This document shows, piece after piece, positions 1 to 8,647 of a stretch of DNA of 64,000 nucleotides. Position 1 is the stretch's first letter, and the number at the start of each line of letters is the position of its first letter. The notes beneath the pieces were generated by a model, which was not told the origin of the DNA, did no database searches, and saw nothing but the letters and a program-made list of their open reading frames with translations. Position numbers and translations under genes: made by a program. The stretch is from Streptomyces sp. cg36 (GTDB lineage: Bacteria; Actinomycetota; Actinomycetes; Streptomycetales; Streptomycetaceae): positions 4,030,001 to 4,094,000 of the forward strand of contig NZ_CP163520.1 in assembly GCF_041080675.1 (NCBI RefSeq), written 5' to 3'.

Positions 1-165
1 ATCATCGACGCCGTGCGCGCCGCGAAGATCGCCAAGGACCGCGGCATCGGCGGCCCGATCCTCTCCGCGTCCTCGTACTTCATGAAGTCCCCGCCGGTCC
101 AGTACTTCGACGACGAGGCCCGCGCCAACGTCGAGAAGTTCATCAAGGGCGAGGTCGAGCGCTAA
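1..165 (+). CDS. ino1: Inositol-3-phosphate synthase, C-terminal 54 residues (partial)
   Basis: Frame 1 is open from the window edge to a TAA at 163-165. The tail reads [20 protein letters not shown] and then a KSPPVQ motif. This matches the end of actinobacterial myo-inositol-1-phosphate synthase, including the mycobacterial Ino1 tail as I remember it. The enzyme converts glucose-6-phosphate to inositol-3-phosphate for mycothiol and phosphatidylinositol synthesis in the cytoplasm. A strong terminator follows 26 bases after the stop. Only the tail is visible, so the assignment rests on this short match and on the neighbouring gene order. Confidence 0.78.
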   Translation: MIDAVRAAKIAKDRGIGGPILSASSYFMKSPPVQYFDDEARANVEKFIKGEVER

Positions 166-190
166 GTCTCGGCTTTCCGCTCGACTGTTG

Positions 191-223
191 AGGGTCCCCG
201 TGCCGTGTCGGCACGGGGACCCT
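191..223 (+). terminator. Rho-independent-type hairpin after ino1
   Basis: A perfect 14-bp stem (191-204 with 210-223, AGGGTCCCCGTGCC and its complement) encloses a 5-base loop. It has no long U tract, as is common in Streptomyces. The GTG at 205 lies in the loop, which argues against that codon as the start of the next gene. Confidence 0.85.
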
Positions 224-246
224 CTCCGTATGTGACGCTTGCACAC

Positions 247-1500
247 ATGCCTGTCGTGCGTGATCTGCGCGTACTCCTGCGCCTGAGAAATTTCCGGCAT
301 CTGCTGGCCGTACGGCTGCTCTCCCAGGCGTCGGACGGCGTCTACCAGGTCGCGCTGGCCACCCATGTCGTCTTCTCCCCCGAGAAGCAGACCTCGCCGA
401 CGGCGATCGCCTCGGCCATGGCAGTCCTGCTGCTGCCGTACTCCTTCGTCGGCCCGTTCGCGGGCGTCCTCCTGGACCGCTGGCAGCGGCGCCAGGTCTT
501 TCTCTACGGGAACCTGCTGCGCGCCCTGCTGGCCGGCTGCACCGCGCTCCTTCTCCTCGCGGCGGCCCCCGACGTGCTCTTCTACGCCTCCGCCCTCTGC
601 GTCACGGCCGTCAACCGCTTCGTCCTGGCCGGGCTCTCGGCCGCGCTGCCCCGGGTCGTCGACGAAGACCGGCTGGTGATCGCCAACGCGCTCTCCCCGA
701 CGGCCGGGACCCTGGCCGCCACCGCGGGCGGCGGCCTGGCCTTCGGCCTCCGGCTGGTGGTGCCGGCCGACGCCGCCACGGTGCTGCTCGGGTCGCTCCT
801 CTACCTCTGCGCGGCGCTGTGGTCGCTGCGCCTGCCCACCGGGCTGCTGGGCCCGGATCCCGGGACCGTCCCGCCCCGGCTCGGCGCCGCCATCGGCACC
901 ACGGCGCGCGGTCTGGCGGAGGGGCTGCGCCATCTCGCCAAGCGCCGTGCAGCGGCCCGGGCGCTGACCGCGATGACGCTGCTGCGCTTCTGCTACGGCG
1001 CGCTGACGGTCATGGTGCTGATGCTCTGCCGGTACGCCTGGGCCGACGGCACCTCGGACGGGCTGGCCCTGCTGGGGCTCGCGGTGGGCATCTCGGGGGC
1101 CGGGTTCTTCGCGGCGGCCGTCGTGACGCCGGGGGCGGTGGCCAGGATGGGCCCGTACCGGTGGATGGCGGTGTGCGCGGGGACGGCCGCCGTCCTGGAA
1201 CCGGCGCTCGGGCTGTCCTTCGCTCCCGTACCCATCCTCGTGGCCGCCTTCGTCCTGGGGCTGGTCACCCAGGGCGCCAAGATCTCCACGGACACCGTGG
1301 TGCAGTCCTCGGTGGACGACGCCTACCGCGGCCGGATCTTCTCCCTCTACGACGTGCTCTTCAACGTCGCCTTCGTCGGCGCCGCCGCGGTCGCCGCACT
1401 GATGCTGCCCTCTGACGGGAAATCGGCACCGCTGGTTGTCACGGTCTCGGCCATCTACCTGGCAGTAGCTGTGTTTATGACCCGCTTTCAGCGTGGGTGA
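247..1500 (+). CDS. MFS transporter
   Basis: A 417-residue polytopic membrane protein, with roughly ten to twelve hydrophobic segments by eye. Its pattern is that of the major facilitator superfamily. A basic DRWQRRQV loop follows the second or third helix, where MFS proteins carry their conserved motif A-like loop. Substrate cannot be read from sequence; it is probably a proton-coupled exporter in the cytoplasmic membrane. I chose the ATG at 247 because the only longer start, GTG 205, sits inside the ino1 terminator loop. The gene stands alone between ino1 and the LppU-like gene, the same order as in S. coelicolor. Confidence 0.8.
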   Translation: MPVVRDLRVLLRLRNFRHLLAVRLLSQASDGVYQVALATHVVFSPEKQTSPTAIASAMAVLLLPYSFVGPFAGVLLDRWQRRQVFLYGNLLRALLAGCTALLLLAAAPDVLFYASALCVTAVNRFVLAGLSAALPRVVDEDRLVIANALSPTAGTLAATAGGGLAFGLRLVVPADAATVLLGSLLYLCAALWSLRLPTGLLGPDPGTVPPRLGAAIGTTARGLAEGLRHLAKRRAAARALTAMTLLRFCYGALTVMVLMLCRYAWADGTSDGLALLGLAVGISGAGFFAAAVVTPGAVARMGPYRWMAVCAGTAAVLEPALGLSFAPVPILVAAFVLGLVTQGAKISTDTVVQSSVDDAYRGRIFSLYDVLFNVAFVGAAAVAALMLPSDGKSAPLVVTVSAIYLAVAVFMTRFQRG

Positions 1501-1609
1501 GTGTCACATCGGGGATACAGAGGCCCCTCCGGTATCGGTGATGTCGGTGGGGGCCGCTACCTTACGGGCGTCATACATCACCTGTTTTTCACCAAGGGGG
1601 AACCCCTAA

Positions 1610-2128
1610 GTGTCCACTCCGCCGCCCCAGGGCCAGAACCCGTACGCGCCGCAGCCCAACGCCCCTTACGGCCAGCCGCAGGGTGCAGCCCCGTACGGAC
1701 AGCCGCAGGGTGGTGCTCCCTACGGTCAGCCGGGCCAGCCCGGTGTCCCGCCGCAGCAGTCGCCCTACTTCAACCAGGGCGGCCCGATACCGCCCGCCCC
1801 CGCGCCCGCCCCGCCGCGCCGCAACGTCAAGAAGATCGTCCGGATCGTCATCGCCGTGGGTGTCGTCGTCGCGGCGGCCGTGGGCTGGTTCACCAGCCGT
1901 CATGACGCCGACACCGCCAAGGTCGGCGACTGCATGAGCATCGGCAACCCCGGCTCGGCGACCCACCCGGACCTGAAGGTCGTCGGCTGCGACGACTCCA
2001 AGGCCAAGTACAAGGTCGTGGAGAAGAAGGACGACAACAGCGGCTGCGACCGCACGAAGTACTCCGAGTACACCCAGACGGGCGGCAGCAAGGACTTCAC
2101 GCTCTGCCTGGAGGACTACAAGAAGTAG
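1610..2128 (+). CDS. LppU/SCO3897-type proline-rich membrane-anchored protein
   Basis: The 172-residue product has a Pro/Gln/Tyr/Gly-rich cytoplasmic N-terminus (about residues 1-65, with repeated PYGQPQG units). One membrane segment follows at about 75-95 (IVRIVIAVGVVVAAAVGWF). A small extracytoplasmic domain of about 70 residues has four cysteines that could form two disulfides. The start is a GTG preceded by AAGGGGGA. The family is known in Streptomyces but has no established function. The gene converges on the CCA-adding enzyme, with three ParB sites in the gap between them. Confidence 0.72.
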   Translation: MSTPPPQGQNPYAPQPNAPYGQPQGAAPYGQPQGGAPYGQPGQPGVPPQQSPYFNQGGPIPPAPAPAPPRRNVKKIVRIVIAVGVVVAAAVGWFTSRHDADTAKVGDCMSIGNPGSATHPDLKVVGCDDSKAKYKVVEKKDDNSGCDRTKYSEYTQTGGSKDFTLCLEDYKK

Positions 2129-2168
2129 TCCGGGCGGGCCGCCGGGCCCGAACAGCGGCAGGGGCGAT

Positions 2169-2182
2169 GTTTCACGTGAAAC
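2169..2182 (+). promoter_or_regulatory. parS site 1
   Basis: Perfect GTTTCACGTGAAAC, the Streptomyces ParB-binding site. Here it sits in a longer perfect palindrome (2160-2191, 32 bp) in the gap between two convergent genes, so it may also fold as a terminator hairpin. Confidence 0.95.
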
Positions 2183-2213
2183 ATCGCCCCTCGCCGTATG
2201 GCCGTGCCGTCAT

Positions 2214-2227
2214 GTTTCACGTGAAAC
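2214..2227 (+). promoter_or_regulatory. parS site 2
   Basis: Perfect GTTTCACGTGAAAC flanked by CAT/ATC. It lies 45 bp from parS site 1, in the same intergenic region. Confidence 0.95.
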
Positions 2228-2253
2228 ATCGCGCCCGAGGGCCCTCATGCCAT

Positions 2254-2267
2254 GTTTCACGTGAAAC
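2254..2267 (+). promoter_or_regulatory. parS site 3
   Basis: Perfect GTTTCACGTGAAAC, 40 bp from site 2 and just beyond the stop of the CCA-adding enzyme gene. The three sites form the densest ParB cluster in the window. Confidence 0.95.
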
Positions 2268-2273
2268 ATGGCC

Positions 2274-3716
2274 TCAGCCCTGCTCGGCCCACCACTCCTT
2301 GAGGGCCGCGACGGCCGCGTCGCGGTCCATCGGGCCGTTCTCCAGCCGCAGCTCCAGCAGGTGCTTGTACGCCTGGCCGATCGCCGGGCCGGGGCCGATC
2401 CCCAGGATCTCCTGGATCTCGTTGCCGTTGAGGTCCGGGCGAATCGAGTCGAGCTCCTCCTGCTCCTTGAGCTCGGCGATCCGGTCCTCCAGCCCGTCGT
2501 ACGCCTTGGACAGGGCACCGGCCTTGCGCTTGTTGCGCGTGGTGCAATCCGAGCGGGTCAGCTTGTGCAGTCGCTCAAGCAGGGGACCCGCGTCCCGTAC
2601 GTACCGGCGCACCGCCGAGTCGGTCCACTCGCCGGTTCCATAGCCGTGGAAGCGCAGATGCAGCTCCACCAGCCGCGAGACGTCCTTGACCATGTCGTTG
2701 GAGTACTTCAGCGCGGTCATGCGCTTCTTGGTCATCTTCGCGCCGACCACCTCGTGGTGATGGAAGGAGACCCGCCCGTCCTGCTCGAAGCGGCGTGTCC
2801 GCGGCTTGCCGATGTCGTGCAGCAGCGCGGCCAGCCGCAGGATCAGGTCCGGTCCGTCCTTCTCCAGGTCGATGGCCTGGTCCAGGACCGTCAGCGAGTG
2901 CTCGTAGACGTCCTTGTGCCGGTGGTGCTCGTCGCTCTCCAGGCGCAGCGCGGGAAGCTCGGGCAGGACGTGGTCCGCGAGGCCGGTCTCGACGAGCAGC
3001 CGCAGGCCCTTGCGGGGGTACGCGGAGAGCAGCAGCTTGTTCAGCTCGTCCCGGACGCGCTCGGCGGAGACGATCTCGATCCGGTCGGCCATCTCCGTCA
3101 TCGCGGTGACGACCTCGGGAGCCACTTCGAAGTCGAGCTGCGCCGCGAAGCGCGCGGCCCGCATCATGCGCAGCGGGTCGTCCGAGAAGGACTCCTCCGG
3201 GGTGCCGGGGGTGCGCAGCACGCGCTCCGCCAGGTCCTCCAGGCCGCCGTGCGGGTCGACGAACTCCTTCTCGGGGAGCGCGACGGCCATCGCGTTGACG
3301 GTGAAGTCACGGCGGACCAGATCCTGCTCGATGGAGTCGCCGTAGGAGACCTCGGGCTTGCGGGAGGTCCGGTCGTACGCCTCGGAGCGGTAGGTGGTCA
3401 CCTCGATGAGGTAGCCGTCCTTCTGGCAGCCGACGGTGCCGAAGGCGATCCCGACCTCCCAGACCGCGTCCGACCACGGGCGCACGATCTTCAGCACGTC
3501 CTCGGGGCGGGCGTCGGTCGTGAAGTCCAGGTCGTTCCCGAGCCTGCCGAGCAGCGCGTCCCGTACCGAGCCGCCGACCAGGGCAAGCGAGAACCCGGCC
3601 TCCTGGAAGCGGCGGGCGAGGTCGTCGGCGACCGGGGACACCCGCAGCAGTTCGCTGACCGCGCGGCGCTGCACCTGGCTCAGGGCACTGGGATTGTCTT
3701 CGTTGGCGTTCGGCAC
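2274..3716 (-). CDS. cca: CCA-adding tRNA nucleotidyltransferase
   Basis: A 480-residue class II nucleotidyltransferase with a C-terminal HD domain. Visible motifs are LVGGSVRD (about 46-53), the metal-binding DLD (62-64), RRDFTVNAMA (about 135-144) and an HD-type LLHDIGKP (about 298-305) followed by HHHE (319-322). It adds or repairs the 3' CCA of tRNA. That matters here because the tRNA genes in this window do not encode CCA. From memory, the S. coelicolor orthologue was shown biochemically to be CCA-adding rather than a poly(A) polymerase. The start is GTG 3716 without an obvious Shine-Dalgarno. It is transcribed divergently from the DUF6049 gene. Confidence 0.9.
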   Translation of the reverse strand: MPNANEDNPSALSQVQRRAVSELLRVSPVADDLARRFQEAGFSLALVGGSVRDALLGRLGNDLDFTTDARPEDVLKIVRPWSDAVWEVGIAFGTVGCQKDGYLIEVTTYRSEAYDRTSRKPEVSYGDSIEQDLVRRDFTVNAMAVALPEKEFVDPHGGLEDLAERVLRTPGTPEESFSDDPLRMMRAARFAAQLDFEVAPEVVTAMTEMADRIEIVSAERVRDELNKLLLSAYPRKGLRLLVETGLADHVLPELPALRLESDEHHRHKDVYEHSLTVLDQAIDLEKDGPDLILRLAALLHDIGKPRTRRFEQDGRVSFHHHEVVGAKMTKKRMTALKYSNDMVKDVSRLVELHLRFHGYGTGEWTDSAVRRYVRDAGPLLERLHKLTRSDCTTRNKRKAGALSKAYDGLEDRIAELKEQEELDSIRPDLNGNEIQEILGIGPGPAIGQAYKHLLELRLENGPMDRDAAVAALKEWWAEQG

Positions 3717-3955
3717 AACAGAAAAGGGTACGTGCCCCGGCCGACCGGAGCGTCATCGTTTCCGGGCGCCCGGGCGGGCTCGTCCCGCGAGGCACTTCGA
3801 AGGCCCCGTACGGCGCCCCACCAGCGGCCTGACAGACTCTTCCGATCATGTGGAGCAGTCCACGGCACTTCGCCACAGTCCACCTCGTTACCATGCGTGG
3901 ACGCATCAATCGACAACCACCGACACAGCTGACGACGACGAGGGACGGGCGACGC

Positions 3956-6292
3956 GTGGCCGAGGCGGCAGACTCTCAGGGGATGGGCCCCTCTCCTGCC
4001 CGCCGGTGGCTGCGCCGCACAGCGGCGCTGCTGGTCGGCACACCTTTGATCGCCGGTCTGCTCTCGGGCACCGGCGCCGCACCGGCGGCCGGGGCGGCCG
4101 TGCCGGCCAAGGCCGGGACCGGCTCGCGCACGGTCCAGGTGACGCTGGACTCGATGACTCCCAGCGCCCCCGTCAAGAACGACACGCTGACGATCTCCGG
4201 CACGGTCACCAACAGCGGCAAGCAGGCCATCACCAGCGCCCATGTGGGGCTGCGGGTGGGCCAGCGGCTGGCCGGGCGCACCGCCATCGACGAGGCTTCA
4301 CAGCGCACCGTCTTCACCCCGGGCCTGGACCCCGCAGAGCTCGGCGACGGGTTCACGGTGAAGTTCCGGAAGCTCGCGCCCGGCATCAGCCAGGACTTCA
4401 CGCTCTCCGTCCCGGTGAACAAGCTCGGCCTGGACGGGGACGGGGTCTATCAGCTCGGCGTCTCCCTGTCGGGCCAGACGTCGAACCAGCCCTACGAGCA
4501 GGTGCTGGGCATCCAGCGGACCTTCCTGCCGTGGCAGCCCGACGCCGTCGACGGCAAGAAGTCGCAGCTCACCTACATGTGGCCGCTGACCACCTCGATC
4601 CATCTCACCGCCCAGACGGGCTCCGACGAGCAGCAGACGCCGGTCTTCGCCGATGACGCGCTGGCCGCCGAGCTCGCGCCCGGCGGGCGGCTGGAGCGGA
4701 TGGTCTCGCTCGGCAGCCAGCTGTCGGTGACCTGGGTGGTCGATCCCGACCTGCTGGCCACCGTCGACGCGATGACCCGCAACTACCGGGTGAAGTCCGA
4801 GGACGGCGACGTGCCGGGCACCAACCAGGACGTGGCCAAGCAATGGCTGAGCCAGTTGGAGAACGCGGTGCAGGGCGACAAGGTCGTCGCCCTGCCGTTC
4901 GCCGACCCCGACCTGGCCTCGCTCGCCCACCGCGGCAAGGAGGTCTCCGGGTCGCTCAGCCATCTGCAGGGCGCCACGGACGTCGCCGAGAAGACCGTGG
5001 AGACGATCCTCCATGTGACGCCCTCGGTGGACTTCGCCTGGCCGGTGGACGGCGCGGTGGACCCCTCCATCGTGGACGTGGCCACCTCGGCCGGCGCCCA
5101 CAACGTGATCGCCCGCAGCGACAGCCTCCGCGAGACCCGTGACCTCGGGTACTCGCCGACGGCCGCCCGCCCGATCGGCGGCGGCACCACGGCCGTCGTC
5201 GCCGACGCCCGGCTCTCCACGGCCTTCGAGGGCGACATGTCGAAGGCGGGCAATTCGACGCTGGCGGTCCAGGAGTTCCTCGCCCAGTCGCTGGCCGTCA
5301 CGCTCCAGGACACGGACAAGCAGCGCAGCATCGTCGTCGCGCCCCAGCGGATGCCGTCCGCCAGCCAGGCCCAGACGATGGCGATCGCCGTGCGCGCCCT
5401 GAGCGCCCAGCGCTGGACCCAGTCGCTGAACCTCGTCGCGGCTGCCGCGGCCAAGCCCGACGCCCATGCCACCGCCCGGGTGCCCGGCTCCTCCTCGTAC
5501 CCGGGATCGCTGCGCAAGCAGGAGCTTCCGGTGCAGGCGTTCCAGGACATGAAGAGCACCCAGGGCACCCTGGACAAGTTCAAGGTCGTCCTCAGCGCCC
5601 CCGACCGGGTGGTCACGCCCTTCGGCAACGCCATCAACCGCGAGATGTCGACGTCCTGGCGCGGCGACCCCGAAGGGGGGACGGTCTACCGGGCCGGAGT
5701 GCAGAGCTATCTGGACAAGCTCACCGGTGAGGTCCGCCTCATCCAGAAGTCCACGGCCACCATGTCCGGGCGCAGCGCCACGCTGGCCGTCACGGTGCAG
5801 AACCAGCTGGTCCAGCCCGTCGGCAACCTGGTGCTGCGGCTGGAGCCGAGCAGCCCGACCCGTCTCCAGGTGACCACCAGCGAGGACGACAACGGCGGCC
5901 AGCCGGTCAAGATCGACGGAGGCCACAGCCAGTCGGTGAAGTTCACCGCCACGGCCAACGCCAACGGCCCCGTTCAGGTGACGGCGCGGCTCTATACGCA
6001 GGACGGCACACCCTACGGCGACCCCATGGAGTTCACCGTCCAGGTCTCCGAAATCACTCCGACCGTGATGCTGGTGATCGCCGGCGGTGTACTGCTGCTC
6101 GTGCTGGCGGGCATCAGGATGTACACCCAGCGCAAGCGCTCGACCGCCCGCAAGGAGGCCGAGAACGGCGACAGCGGTGACGGCGCAGACGCAGATGGCG
6201 GCGGCGATCCCGGGCAGCCGAGTGACCCGACACCGGACACCGGTCCGGAAAGCGGGGCCTCGCCCGGCACGGGTGAGAAAGTGGAGCATTGA
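3956..6292 (+). CDS. DUF6049-family exported membrane protein
   Basis: A protein of about 778 residues with an N-terminal signal or anchor (RRWLRRTAALLVGTPLIAGL) and a very large extracytoplasmic region. A single C-terminal membrane helix (TPTVMLVIAGGVLLLVLAGI) is followed by a short acidic/glycine-rich cytoplasmic tail. I prefer GTG 3956 (GAGGG upstream, signal peptide near the start); an in-frame ATG at 3848 would add 36 residues ahead of the signal. It lies directly upstream of murJ, an arrangement conserved near oriC in Streptomyces, which suggests a cell-envelope role. The biochemical function is unknown. Confidence 0.75.
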   Translation: MAEAADSQGMGPSPARRWLRRTAALLVGTPLIAGLLSGTGAAPAAGAAVPAKAGTGSRTVQVTLDSMTPSAPVKNDTLTISGTVTNSGKQAITSAHVGLRVGQRLAGRTAIDEASQRTVFTPGLDPAELGDGFTVKFRKLAPGISQDFTLSVPVNKLGLDGDGVYQLGVSLSGQTSNQPYEQVLGIQRTFLPWQPDAVDGKKSQLTYMWPLTTSIHLTAQTGSDEQQTPVFADDALAAELAPGGRLERMVSLGSQLSVTWVVDPDLLATVDAMTRNYRVKSEDGDVPGTNQDVAKQWLSQLENAVQGDKVVALPFADPDLASLAHRGKEVSGSLSHLQGATDVAEKTVETILHVTPSVDFAWPVDGAVDPSIVDVATSAGAHNVIARSDSLRETRDLGYSPTAARPIGGGTTAVVADARLSTAFEGDMSKAGNSTLAVQEFLAQSLAVTLQDTDKQRSIVVAPQRMPSASQAQTMAIAVRALSAQRWTQSLNLVAAAAAKPDAHATARVPGSSSYPGSLRKQELPVQAFQDMKSTQGTLDKFKVVLSAPDRVVTPFGNAINREMSTSWRGDPEGGTVYRAGVQSYLDKLTGEVRLIQKSTATMSGRSATLAVTVQNQLVQPVGNLVLRLEPSSPTRLQVTTSEDDNGGQPVKIDGGHSQSVKFTATANANGPVQVTARLYTQDGTPYGDPMEFTVQVSEITPTVMLVIAGGVLLLVLAGIRMYTQRKRSTARKEAENGDSGDGADADGGGDPGQPSDPTPDTGPESGASPGTGEKVEH

Positions 6293-6346
6293 GCTATCGC
6301 TATGCACCGTGGCCGGCCAGGCCGGGGACGATGAGGTGGGGTAACC

Positions 6347-8518
6347 ATGAACGCGCCGTACGACGGTGACCGCGGGCAGGGCGCGGGCGGCGGCTCCGCG
6401 TCTTCCGGGGGCACGCCCCCGGTGCCTCCCTACCCCGGGCAGGTGCCGCCCCAGCAGCCCGTACCGGAACCGTACTTCCAGGACACCTACAACTACGACC
6501 CGTACCGGGCGCAGGACCTGTCCGCGCAGGACCCGGTGACCGAAGCGCTCTACGACCGTGCCGCGCATCCGCCGCCGCCCCCGGGCACCTACGCGGAGCC
6601 GCAGCCGCTCTACCAGCAGCCGCCGCAGCAGCAGTACGCGCCGGACCCCCGCATCTGGGCCCAGACCCCGCCGCCCGAGCCGGACGGTCCGTCGCGCCAT
6701 CTGCCGTACGGAGACCACGCGGCCACCACGCAGTTCGTGGGCGTGGACGACCTGGTCACCCAGGCGGGCGAGGAGCTGCCCGAGCAGGACGCCTTCGCGT
6801 ACCTCTACCGGGACCAGCAGGCGTCCGGTCCCGCGCCGGCCGCGCCCGAGCCGGAGCCGCTGCCGCCCGCGCCCCCGCGCAAGTCCGGCGGGCGCGCCTC
6901 CGGGCTGCTCAAGTCGAGCGCGGTGATGGCGGCGGGCACGCTGGTCTCGCGGCTCACCGGCTTCATCCGCAGCCTGGTGATCACCGCCGCGCTCGGCGCC
7001 CAGCTCCTCGGCGACACGTACACCGTGGCGTACACCCTGCCGACGATGATCTACATCCTCACCGTCGGCGGCGGCCTGAACTCGGTCTTCGTGCCACAGC
7101 TCGTGCGGTCCATGAAGGACGACGAGGACGGGGGCGAGGCGTACGCCAACCGGCTGCTCACCCTCGTCATGGTGGCGCTCGGTGCGATCGTCGCCGTGGT
7201 GGTGCTCGCGGCGCCGCTGCTGATCAAGCTGATGTCGGGCACCATCTCCGACGACACGGCCGCCAACAGCGTCGCGGTCACCTTCGCCCGCTACTGCCTG
7301 CCCACGATCTTCTTCATGGGTGTGCACGTGGTGCTGGGGCAGATCCTCAACGCGCGCGGCAAGTTCGGCGCGATGATGTGGACCCCGGTCCTCAACAACA
7401 TCGTCATGATCGCCACGTTCGGCCTGTTCATCTGGGTGTACGGCACCTCCGCCGAATCCCACATGGGGGTGCAGACCATTCCGCCGGAGGGCATCCGGCT
7501 GCTCGGCATCGGCACCCTGCTCGGTCTGGTCGTGCAGGCTCTGGCGATGATCCCGTACCTGCGGGAGACGGGCTTCCGGTTCCGGCCGCGCTTCGACTGG
7601 AAGGGCCACGGCCTCGGCAAGACGGTCAAGCTCGCCAAGTGGACCGTGCTCTTCGTCCTCGCCAACCAGGCCGGCGTGCTGGTCGTCACCCAGCTCGCCA
7701 CGGCTGCCGGCAAGGCGTCGCCCACCAAGGGCACCGGCTTCCTCGCCTACTCCAACGCCCAGCTGATCTGGGGCATGCCGCAGGCGATCATCACCGTCTC
7801 CGTGATGGCGGCGCTGCTGCCGAGGATCTCGCGCGCCGCGCACGACAACGACCCGGGCGCGGTCCGCGACGACATCTCGCAGGGGCTGCGCAACTCGGCC
7901 GTGGCGATCGTGCCGATCTCCTTCGCGTTCCTGGCGCTCGGCATCCCGATGTGCACGCTGCTGTTCTCGCCGACCGGCTCCGAGGCCGCGAGGTCCATGG
8001 GCTTCATCCTGATGGCGTTCGCCTTGGGCCTGATCCCGTACTCGGTCCAGTACGTGGTGCTGCGCGGCTTCTACGCGTACGAGGACACGCGCACGCCGTT
8101 CTACAACACCGTCATCGTGGCCGCGGTCAACGCCGCCGTCTCGGCGGCCTGCTACATGGTGCTGCCCGCCAAGTGGGCGGTCGTGGGAATGGCGGGCGCC
8201 TACGGCCTCGCCTACGCCGTGGGCGTGGGTGTGGCGTGGCGCCGGCTGCGCAACCGTCTCGGCGGCGACCTGGACGGCGCGCACGTGCTGCGGACCTACG
8301 CGAGGCTGTGCCTGGCGTCGGTGCCGGGCGCCGTGGCCGGTGGCGCGGTGGCCTTCTTCGTCATGAAGGGCCTCGGCGACGGCGCGCTCGGCTCGCTGGT
8401 GGCACTCGTGGTCGGCGGTGCGGCACTGCTCGGCGTTTTCTTCGTCGCGGCGAAGAAGATGCGGATCGAGGAGCTGAACTCCATGGTCGGGATGGTGCGC
8501 GGACGCCTCGGACGCTGA
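6347..8518 (+). CDS. murJ: Lipid II flippase MurJ (MviN)
   Basis: A 723-residue protein. The first ~180 residues are a disordered Pro/Gln/Tyr-rich cytoplasmic extension, unusual for the family but typical of Streptomyces. A MOP-superfamily membrane domain starts near KSSAVMAAGTLVSRLTGFIR and runs through about fourteen hydrophobic segments. MurJ moves lipid II across the cytoplasmic membrane for peptidoglycan synthesis. The ATG start is 54 bases after the DUF6049 stop. In mycobacteria the homologous protein is fused to a pseudokinase; here the pseudokinase is the next gene, so the two products probably work together. Confidence 0.92.
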   Translation: MNAPYDGDRGQGAGGGSASSGGTPPVPPYPGQVPPQQPVPEPYFQDTYNYDPYRAQDLSAQDPVTEALYDRAAHPPPPPGTYAEPQPLYQQPPQQQYAPDPRIWAQTPPPEPDGPSRHLPYGDHAATTQFVGVDDLVTQAGEELPEQDAFAYLYRDQQASGPAPAAPEPEPLPPAPPRKSGGRASGLLKSSAVMAAGTLVSRLTGFIRSLVITAALGAQLLGDTYTVAYTLPTMIYILTVGGGLNSVFVPQLVRSMKDDEDGGEAYANRLLTLVMVALGAIVAVVVLAAPLLIKLMSGTISDDTAANSVAVTFARYCLPTIFFMGVHVVLGQILNARGKFGAMMWTPVLNNIVMIATFGLFIWVYGTSAESHMGVQTIPPEGIRLLGIGTLLGLVVQALAMIPYLRETGFRFRPRFDWKGHGLGKTVKLAKWTVLFVLANQAGVLVVTQLATAAGKASPTKGTGFLAYSNAQLIWGMPQAIITVSVMAALLPRISRAAHDNDPGAVRDDISQGLRNSAVAIVPISFAFLALGIPMCTLLFSPTGSEAARSMGFILMAFALGLIPYSVQYVVLRGFYAYEDTRTPFYNTVIVAAVNAAVSAACYMVLPAKWAVVGMAGAYGLAYAVGVGVAWRRLRNRLGGDLDGAHVLRTYARLCLASVPGAVAGGAVAFFVMKGLGDGALGSLVALVVGGAALLGVFFVAAKKMRIEELNSMVGMVRGRLGR

Positions 8519-8647
8519 GTCCGTCGCTCCGCGCACAACCATCGTCCGCCGCTGTGTGTCGTGCATAGCGCCGGACTGTGGGCACAATTGGCATGACTTT
8601 GCATGGCTGGCCGACAGCACGCAACGGATGGGGAGGCAGGAACGACG

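Noticed and set aside
205..246. In-frame GTG at 205 as start of the MFS gene
   Set aside because: It lies in the loop of the perfect 14-bp ino1 terminator and adds residues with no membrane or conserved character; ATG 247 fits better.
2161..2270. Repeated GTTTCACGTGAAAC copies as a CRISPR or simple repeat array
   Set aside because: Only 14 bp, irregular spacing, scattered over 46 kb, and identical to the ParB site; they are parS.
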